Source: Longimicrobium sp. (lineage in GTDB: Bacteria; Gemmatimonadota; Gemmatimonadetes; Longimicrobiales; Longimicrobiaceae). Taken from it: 8,204 bases of DNA. The notes below the pieces were generated by a model. It was not told the origin of the DNA and did no database searches. It saw only the letters and a program-made list of their open reading frames with translations. The first letter of the stretch is position 1. Each line of letters opens with the position of its first letter. The DNA lies in assembly GCA_030446945.1 (NCBI GenBank), contig JAUJMI010000149.1:1-8204 (forward strand). The letters run 5' to 3'. Both the position numbers and the translations under genes were made by a program. Below are positions 1 to 5,327 of the stretch, piece after piece.

Positions 1-3000
1 GTCGTCTCGCGGCCGTTGATGTCGATGACGTGCAGCGTGAACTCGCTGTACGCGGTACCCTGGTCCACGTTCTCGCCATACCAGCCGTCGCGTCCCAGGT
101 GGAACGGCTGATACATCATCCCTATCGTGCCGTCCGGCCGTGGGGTAACCTCCATGCGCCATGCGCGCTCGTAGCACCAGATGCCGTCCTCGTAGCGCAT
201 GATGTCCCCCGTACCGCATCGCTGGACGATCTGATCCTGTGTCGGCCGCACGTCCTCCGAGGCCGTCGTATGACTGAAGTACACGTCGCGGAGGTTGCTT
301 CGCGTGTCCCTCCACACGCGCATCCGCAGCTCCATCCAGGCGTGCTGGATGGGCACGTCCCCCGTGGAAGCATTCGCGTCGAACGTGTGCCGCTGCTGGC
401 CGTGGTCGCCGTGGCCGTTGCCGAACCAGTCGCCGGGAGCCCAGTTCGCGTGGTCGATCCACGCGCTCCGGTACATCCAGCCGAGGCGGGCGCGCGTTTC
501 GCGCTTCATCGCCACGGTCTCGCAGTCCTCGTGCGACAGGCCGGCGTTGTTCCACACCTTCACGCAAATCGGGAAGTCGCCCACGCCGTCGTATGCCACT
601 CGCTGAATGTCGCCACTGGTCGTGGTGTAAGCCGGCTTCACCTCCGAGGTCCCCACAAAGCGGCCCTGCAATTCATCCCACTTTCCCCAAGGCATCCCCC
701 ACGTCCACTGGTACTGTGTGATCCCGGTGGCGCCGTCTCCAGCGTATGAGGCGCTAGGGTCCGCGTACGTCCATTTCCGCGTCCAGTAGGAGCCCCGATT
801 GTCCCCATCCTGGTAGACGCGCAGGTTGGCCACGGGTGGCTTCACGTAGAAGCACGGTGCCGGTGTGTTCGCATCTGGTTTGTAGTTCAGGGCGCCTGGA
901 TCCATGCACCCGTACACGCGCGTTCGGACCACGATTTCGACCGTGGTGCTCGCGGTTCCCCCCTGGCCATCGAAAACCGTTCCCGTGACCGTGTACGTTC
1001 GCGGCATCGCGGGCAAATTGCCGTCGCCGAACGTCCCGGTCATGCCCGAACTCAGGTTGCCCGTCAGCGGGTCTCCATCCGGGTCCGAGGACTGGTGCAG
1101 GTCGAGTTGCGCGACCTCGTCGTTGTAGATGAACTCCTCCGCGCGTGGATACGTGACCCGCAAGATCGCCGTCGGTGCGCGATTTACTACAGTGATGGCG
1201 GAGGTCGTGACCGTCGGCGACGGCTCGTTGTTGTTGTCGATAGCCTGGGCGGAGAGGGTCCAGTCGCCCACCTCGTTCGGAACGAAGGTGATGTTGGGGG
1301 CGCTGCCGCGGTACACGCGCGCGCCGCTGGGGCTGTTCGTCCACCAGTGCACGGCGGCGATGACCCCGTCCGGGTCGGCGGCGTTGCTGTAGCCCGTGAT
1401 CGTGGTCCCGCGAGGTACGTTGTTGGGCGTGAACGACGGGGAGACCGCGGGCGCCGAGTTGATGCGCGTGGCGGCGCTGCTGGCCGACGACGAGAGGGAG
1501 CCGCTGGCCGCGTCCGACGCGGTGAGGGTGATGGCGCTCGCCAGGTTCGCGGAGGGGACCGCGGAGAACTGCAGCGGCAGGTTCACCGACGTACTGCCGA
1601 ACGCCGGGAGCGTGATCGTTCCGATCTGGCCGAAGGCCGCGACGATGGGCGGATTGCCCGCCGACGGGGCGAGGACGAACGAGCGCGCGACGTTGCTCCG
1701 GTTCGTGATGGCGAACGGGATGGTCGCCCACTGCCCGTAGCTGCCGCTCACGCCCGGGCCAGCCGAGACGGCCGGCGGCAGGAGGACCGTGTTCACGGTG
1801 ACGACGCACCGTCCCGAGCCCGCCAGCGACGTGGCCTCGGCGTCGCGCCCGGCGAGCGTGAGGGTCGCCGTCCAGCCGCCCTGCGCCGTAGCGGGTATAG
1901 CCCACGGCGCGTTGACCGCCACCGTGCCGAAGGCGGGCACGGTGACACTGGCCGGCGTGCCCGCGGGGGTGGCCGCCTGGTCCGCGCTGGAAGTGAAGGT
2001 GAAGCCAAAGGTCCGCGCCACGTTCGAGTTGTTGCGCAGCGAATAGGCGAGTGTGCCCGACGCGCCCGGGTCGCCGGACGGGCAGCTCGGCGGGCCAAGG
2101 ATGGTGGGGGGCGCCAGGACGGTGTTGACCGTCACCTTCCCGCCGCCCGACCCGGAGTACGACGTGGCTAGCACGTCCGTGCCGGTGAGCGTGAAGCTCG
2201 CGGCCCACCCTCCCTCCGCCGGCCCCGCCACGCTGAACGGTCCCTCCACCGGGACGGAACCGAACGCCGGCACCGTGACGCGGGCAGGGGTGGCCGTGGC
2301 AGCCGCCGCTCCGTCGTGGCTGGAGACATGGGTGAACGAGAACGTCCGATCCTCGTTCGTGTTGTTCCTTAAAGAATACACCAGCCTTCCGCTCTGCCCC
2401 GGATCGGCGGCGACCTCCGCCGCGGAGGTGACGGTAGGGTGCGCCAGGGCCAGGCCGGTGGTCACGTTGGACGTGTGCGTGCTGGTGCTCTCCGCGGGAG
2501 CGCCCGGGTCCAGCACGGTCAGCGTGGTCGTGCTCGCCGCCCGGTGCAGGCTGGTCTCTGACAGCTGGTAGGTCGCGGTGACCGTGATCGACTGGTCGCG
2601 GCCGATGCGGACCGTCGGGCCGGGGCTGGTCGAGCGCAGCGCGAGGTCCCCGGTCTGCCCCACGGCAAGCTGGAAGTCACGCGGGGCGTTCGAATTGTTG
2701 GTGACCGTCCACGTCTGCCTGAAGACGGCGTTCGGCAGCTCGGTGCGCGCGTCTCCACCCGTGACGGTGGCGGGGCGCGGCTGGAACGCCGCGGTGATCG
2801 TCATGCATCGCTCGGCGTCGTACGACGATGCCTCCTGGTCGGTGGCCGTAAGACAGACCCGGTGCGGCGTGAATCCGTCCACATCGTCGGCCAGGTGCAG
2901 CCGAAGCTGCGTCCCCTGGGTCTCGCCTCGGGCGAAGGGGATGGACCCGAGCCCCGTCGCCGACTGGCGGGTGAGCGTGCTGGGATACGTGGCGGCCAGG

Positions 3001-3956
3001 CGGAGCATGCGCGTGGCGTTGACGCGGTTGGTGGTCGACCAGACGATGTCGGCGGTCTGCCCCGGGATGACGGTGAGGTCCGGGGGCGTGGTCATCGCGG
3101 GGTCCATGAGCGTCAGCCTGGCCGAAACGGCAAAAAAGCCATCTGCGCGGAGCGACGGGCAATCGATGTCGGTCGCCTCCAGCGGGAGGACCGCCACCTG
3201 GCCTGACTCGGCGTTGTCGGCCACCTGGAAGGTGGCGGCCACGCTGCGGGACGCACCCGCAGGCACCGCCACGCTCGACGGGCCCGAGACGGAGGGCACC
3301 ACGGCGGGGTTGCTGGAGGAGAAGCGGAGATCGTAGCTCCGCGCCGCCGCGCCCGGGTTGCTGAGCGTAAAGGTGCCGGTGCCCGCCGCTCCCGGGTTCG
3401 CATCGGTCTGATCGGGCGGGGAGGCGATGCCGAGGGCGGGCACGCCCGCGCACTGGACAGGGATCGGGGGAACCACGGGCGTATCCACGGCCACGGTCGT
3501 GCGGCCGGGGGCCGGGTTGCCATCGGAGCCGGCCACCGTCTCGGCGCCGTCTCGGTCGTTGGGACCCGCCCAGCACTGGACGCGATTGAGCGCGTTGGAG
3601 ACAAAGGGCGAGTAGTCGACCGAGCAGCGCTGCCCCGTCTTCACGTGCCGCACACGCAGGTACGCGCGCCGGCCGCCCCCGTGCAATCGGTTCTCCTCCA
3701 CCACCACGCCCGGAGAGCGCCGAAAGCCGATGCCGTCCAGCTGCTCCATCGTCCCCAGCGCGCCCGTCCGCTGCCGGAGGATCTGCTGCTGGTTGACGAA
3801 GTGCACCAGGTCCTGGCGCATCTCGGCTTCGGCGGCGTAGGCGCGGTACTGGATCGTGCCGGCAAAGCCGACCCCGGCCAGCACGCCGACGACGGCGAGG
3901 ACGATCAGGATCTCGATCCCGGTAAACCCACGGGAGTTCCGGACGGGGCGCGGCAT
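1..3956 (-). CDS. Giant modular type IV prepilin-like protein with six Ig-like repeats (3' end outside window)
   Basis: Reading the minus strand from ATG at 3956, I checked every codon to the window edge and found no stop, giving at least 1318 residues. The N-terminus is a prepilin leader (MPRPVRNSRG), then FTGIE and a hydrophobic stretch at residues 16-32. Cleavage is expected after G10, with E15 as the conserved Glu5 of the mature pilin. Residues 33-130 look like a pilin alpha1 helix and small head, with C111 and C128 possibly forming a disulfide. Next come six tandem Ig-like repeats (about 170-832), two Ig/PKD-like domains (about 836-925 and 927-1010, the second with DPDGDP), a Cys-bounded motif (1016-1037) and an unrecognised region (1038-1318). 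The start is firm: an in-frame TAG lies at 3992-3990 and no other ATG precedes the pilin motif. No Shine-Dalgarno sequence is visible. Prepilins are cleaved by a prepilin peptidase and assembled by type IV pilus or type II secretion machinery. A stalk-and-tip or adhesin role is inference. Confidence 0.85.
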   Translation of the reverse strand, partial: MPRPVRNSRGFTGIEILIVLAVVGVLAGVGFAGTIQYRAYAAEAEMRQDLVHFVNQQQILRQRTGALGTMEQLDGIGFRRSPGVVVEENRLHGGGRRAYLRVRHVKTGQRCSVDYSPFVSNALNRVQCWAGPNDRDGAETVAGSDGNPAPGRTTVAVDTPVVPPIPVQCAGVPALGIASPPDQTDANPGAAGTGTFTLSNPGAAARSYDLRFSSSNPAVVPSVSGPSSVAVPAGASRSVAATFQVADNAESGQVAVLPLEATDIDCPSLRADGFFAVSARLTLMDPAMTTPPDLTVIPGQTADIVWSTTNRVNATRMLRLAATYPSTLTRQSATGLGSIPFARGETQGTQLRLHLADDVDGFTPHRVCLTATDQEASSYDAERCMTITAAFQPRPATVTGGDARTELPNAVFRQTWTVTNNSNAPRDFQLAVGQTGDLALRSTSPGPTVRIGRDQSITVTATYQLSETSLHRAASTTTLTVLDPGAPAESTSTHTSNVTTGLALAHPTVTSAAEVAADPGQSGRLVYSLRNNTNEDRTFSFTHVSSHDGAAAATATPARVTVPAFGSVPVEGPFSVAGPAEGGWAASFTLTGTDVLATSYSGSGGGKVTVNTVLAPPTILGPPSCPSGDPGASGTLAYSLRNNSNVARTFGFTFTSSADQAATPAGTPASVTVPAFGTVAVNAPWAIPATAQGGWTATLTLAGRDAEATSLAGSGRCVVTVNTVLLPPAVSAGPGVSGSYGQWATIPFAITNRSNVARSFVLAPSAGNPPIVAAFGQIGTITLPAFGSTSVNLPLQFSAVPSANLASAITLTASDAASGSLSSSASSAATRINSAPAVSPSFTPNNVPRGTTITGYSNAADPDGVIAAVHWWTNSPSGARVYRGSAPNITFVPNEVGDWTLSAQAIDNNNEPSPTVTTSAITVVNRAPTAILRVTYPRAEEFIYNDEVAQLDLHQSSDPDGDPLTGNLSSGMTGTFGDGNLPAMPRTYTVTGTVFDGQGGTASTTVEIVVRTRVYGCMDPGALNYKPDANTPAPCFYVKPPVANLRVYQDGDNRGSYWTRKWTYADPSASYAGDGATGITQYQWTWGMPWGKWDELQGRFVGTSEVKPAYTTTSGDIQRVAYDGVGDFPICVKVWNNAGLSHEDCETVAMKRETRARLGWMYRSAWIDHANWAPGDWFGNGHGDHGQQRHTFDANASTGDVPIQHAWMELRMRVWRDTRSNLRDVYFSHTTASEDVRPTQDQIVQRCGTGDIMRYEDGIWCYERAWRMEVTPRPDGTIGMMYQPFHLGRDGWYGENVDQGTAYSEFTLHVIDINGRET
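846..911 (-). other. GCMDP...ALNYKPDAN...C motif in the giant prepilin
   Basis: Residues 1016-1037 read GCMDPGALNYKPDAN, followed by TPAPCFY. This is very like the short motif GC(T/M)DP.A.NYNPDA...C found in many large secreted proteins of Bacteroidota and related bacteria. There the second half is usually DDGSC, here it is TPAPC. The two Cys residues (1017 and 1035) probably pair. The Asp and Asn residues suggest Ca2+ binding, which is inference. It sits as a hinge between the Ig/PKD-like domains and the C-terminal region. Confidence 0.6.
1461..3450 (-). repeat. Six tandem Ig-like protein repeats, period 110-111 residues
   Basis: A conserved motif, roughly T/S-N-x-x-N-x-x-R-x-F (first Asn less strict), recurs with its Arg at residues 206, 316, 426, 537, 648 and 758. 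The spacings are 110, 110, 111, 111 and 110. Repeats 4 to 6 are closest to one another: they share NNTNEDRTF, NNSNVARTF or NRSNVARSF, then VPAFG or LPAFG, then an LTxxD-type strand near the end. Repeats 1 to 3 are diverged but keep the spacing. The pattern of alternating hydrophobic strands and a mid-domain PAG/PAFG turn resembles bacterial Ig-like domains of the NEW3 or CARDB kind. That family assignment is inference. The unit is about 330-333 bases in DNA and has diverged, so the array is an old or selected one. Confidence 0.85.
3861..3956 (-). other. Prepilin leader and N-terminal pilin helix
   Basis: Residues 1-32 of the giant protein. The leader has three Arg residues and ends RG, followed by FTGIEILIVLAVVGVLAGV. 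This matches the type IV pilin and pseudopilin pattern G, aromatic residue, T, x, x, E, then about 17 hydrophobic residues. Mature position 3 is Gly, where Leu is usual. The Glu at mature position 5, which neutralises the next subunit's N-terminus during assembly, is present. Confidence 0.85.
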
Positions 3957-3989
3957 GGGGCAGCCAGGGGAGGAGGTTTGCGAAATCAG

Positions 3990-4001
3990 CTAGTATGAAT
4001 A
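3990..4001 (-). promoter_or_regulatory. Possible -10 region of the giant prepilin gene
   Basis: On the minus strand the 12-base stretch TATTCATACTAG is the most AT-rich run upstream of the start and lies 33-45 bases before the ATG. No convincing -35 element and no sigma-54 type GG/GC pair at correct spacing was seen. The leader that follows is pyrimidine-rich (CCTCCTCCCC) and contains no Shine-Dalgarno sequence. Confidence 0.25.
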
Positions 4002-4068
4002 CCCCGGATGGGGAACGCCAGTTCGGTTGCCCCGGTCGCAAAGAATTTCGCAGAGTGCCGAACGGCAG

Positions 4069-4100
4069 AACGCCCGCTCCCGTGTTCGGGAGCGGGCGTT
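4069..4100 (-). terminator. Perfect 14-bp hairpin, probable terminator after the DUF4097 beta-helix gene
   Basis: AACGCCCGCTCCCG and its exact complement flank a 4-base loop (TGTT on the plus strand). It lies 64 bases past the stop of the upstream minus-strand gene and 112 bases before the start of the next. The T-run is short: TTCTG follows on the minus strand, while GATGTTTTCT follows on the plus strand. It may therefore work poorly alone or in both directions. It separates the right-hand gene group from the giant prepilin gene. Confidence 0.6.
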
Positions 4101-4164
4101 CGTGATGTTTTCTCCGCCCGCGCGCAGCCGCGCAGGCGGACCGCTTCCGGCTTAGGCCTGAAGC

Positions 4165-5202
4165 TCAGCGGCGGCGAAGCCGCACGCCCCCTGAGCCGGT
4201 GTCGATGGTGAGGCGGCCGTCGCCGTCACCGATGCGGCCGGTGAGGCGCGAACGGCGCAGGGTGCGGGCGGTCATCGGCACGTCCACGTCGATCCCGCCC
4301 GAGCCGGTGTCGATCTCCACCTCGGCGCCGTACCCGGGGGGCACGTCCACCGTCACGCCGCCGGAGCCGGTGTCGATCCTCACGTTCCGCGCGTCCGCGG
4401 CGAGGGCGACGCTCACCGAGCCGCTGCCGGTGTCCACTACCAGGTCGCGGGCGCGCACGCCGTCCATCCTCACGGCTCCGGAGCCCACGTCCACCCTCAC
4501 GTCCTCCACCGCGATGTCGCTGCCGGTGACGCCGCCGCTGCCCGTATCCACGTTCAGGCGCGAACCGCGGACGGCGTTCAGCCGCACGCCCCCGGAGCCG
4601 GTGTCCACGTTGAGGACGCCGGAGGCGCCCATCACCTCCACGCCCCCCGAGCCGACGTCGACGCCCAGGTCGCCACGCGTGCCCTCGGTGCGCACGGATG
4701 CGGAGGCGCCGTGCACGCGCAGGGTGCCCTGCACGTTCGTGACGAATACGCGTCCGACCGCCTGGTGCACCGCCACCGTCCGACCCGCCGGGACCCTCAA
4801 CCGCACGTCGGCCCACGCTTCGGTGCCGCTCCCCGACCCGACGATGGTCACCCGGTCGCCGCCCCCCGACCGTCCGCCAAAGGTGCCGTCGCGGCGTACG
4901 CTGAGCTGCGTCCGGCTGCGGCTCCCCATCGCGGGATATACGATACGCCCTTCCGGATAGATCACCCGCACGGTCTCCGCATCACCCACGCGGCCGCGCT
5001 CCACCCGCAGTTCGCGCGCATCGCTCCCGCCGCGGGTGACCTCCACCACCACCTCGCGCCCGGAGCCCGCCTCCACGCGCATCTCCCCGGCCAGGTTGTA
5101 CACGGCCACGCGCTCATCCCGCAGAGCGTGACGGTCCTGCGCATGGCCGGCGCCAGCCCAGGCGAGGGAGAGGAGTACCGCGGTTCGGAGTGCGCACCGC
5201 AT
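4165..5202 (-). CDS. Secreted DUF4097-type beta-helix protein with GSG ladder
   Basis: 345 residues from ATG at 5202. A GTG at 5208 is the only other in-frame start before a TAA at 5217-5215. GGA sits eight bases before the ATG but only two before the GTG, so I prefer the ATG. A signal peptide is clear (LRTAVLLSLAWAGAGHA, then QD), so the protein is exported. Residues about 30-180 form a less regular beta-rich part. From about residue 180 to the end, eight copies of (V/I)D(T/V)GSG(G/A/S)(V/I) recur, the GSG starting at 184, 202, 222, 240, 259, 279, 300 and 336. This is the pattern of DUF4097-type (putative adhesin) beta-helix proteins, each GSG marking a turn. The chain ends RLRRR. No catalytic residues are evident. 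The family's role is not established; envelope or surface scaffolding is inference. A hairpin follows the gene. Confidence 0.85.
   Translation of the reverse strand: MRCALRTAVLLSLAWAGAGHAQDRHALRDERVAVYNLAGEMRVEAGSGREVVVEVTRGGSDARELRVERGRVGDAETVRVIYPEGRIVYPAMGSRSRTQLSVRRDGTFGGRSGGGDRVTIVGSGSGTEAWADVRLRVPAGRTVAVHQAVGRVFVTNVQGTLRVHGASASVRTEGTRGDLGVDVGSGGVEVMGASGVLNVDTGSGGVRLNAVRGSRLNVDTGSGGVTGSDIAVEDVRVDVGSGAVRMDGVRARDLVVDTGSGSVSVALAADARNVRIDTGSGGVTVDVPPGYGAEVEIDTGSGGIDVDVPMTARTLRRSRLTGRIGDGDGRLTIDTGSGGVRLRRR
4168..4665 (-). repeat. Eight GSG rungs of the DUF4097 beta-helix
   Basis: The protein-level repeat (V/I)D(T/V)GSGGV has spacings of 18, 20, 18, 19, 20, 21 and 36 residues, the last gap suggesting one lost or rewritten rung near residue 318. 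At DNA level the plus strand shows recurring GAGCCGGTGTC(C/G)A words, so the codons are also conserved. This could favour recombination between rungs. Confidence 0.8.
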
Positions 5203-5232
5203 GGTCACGTTCCGTTAGAAGGAAGAAAGATG

Positions 5233-5316
5233 GCCTCACACGGACACGGAGACACAGAGAGAAAAGCAAAAGGGGTTTTCTGTGGCTTGCGGTTCCCTCT
5301 GTCTCCTCTGCGTGAT
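5233..5316. repeat. Imperfect AG/CT-rich inverted repeat between two genes
   Basis: The left arm on the plus strand is rich in CACGGAGACACAGAG (within 5245-5265). The right arm contains CTCTGTCTCC (5297-5306), the complement of GGAGACAGAG, so the arms pair with a two-base bulge. An inner pair is CACAGAGAGAAAA (5253-5265) with TTTTCTGTG (5276-5284). The composition is unlike the GC-rich genes around it. Words like these (CTCTGTGTCTCCGTG, CTCCTCTGCGTG) are familiar from dispersed intergenic repeats in several phyla. It lies just past the DUF5916 stop and could end that transcript. Its being multicopy is inference from one window. Confidence 0.5.
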
Positions 5317-5327
5317 GCTGTTGCCGT

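Noticed and set aside
122..373. Apparent switch of reading frame in the prepilin gene near position 390
   Set aside because: A first reading seemed to shift frame here, but a codon-by-codon check in the phase of ATG 3956 gives an open, sensible translation to the edge, so there is no frameshift.
30..749. A 239-codon plus-strand frame at the left edge
   Set aside because: It is antisense to the C-terminal part of the giant protein, codon-for-codon in register, which explains its openness. No recognisable domain or ribosome binding site.
754..2208. A 484-codon minus-strand frame inside the giant prepilin gene
   Set aside because: It is in another phase, with Arg/Gly/His/Pro-rich low-complexity translation and no domain. 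The phase starting at ATG 3956 is open throughout and gives a pilin motif and periodic repeats.
4002..4013. Small palindrome CCCC-GGAT-GGGG upstream of the prepilin gene
   Set aside because: Only a four-base arm; expected by chance in GC-rich DNA.
2677..4041. A 454-codon minus-strand frame across the prepilin start
   Set aside because: Off-phase with the prepilin frame; its translation is Arg/Pro/Gly-rich and shows no motif. High GC makes long spurious frames common here.
4199..4960. A plus-strand frame with repeated PPEPVS words
   Set aside because: The repeats are the antisense reading of the GSG ladder in the DUF4097 gene, not an independent repeat protein.
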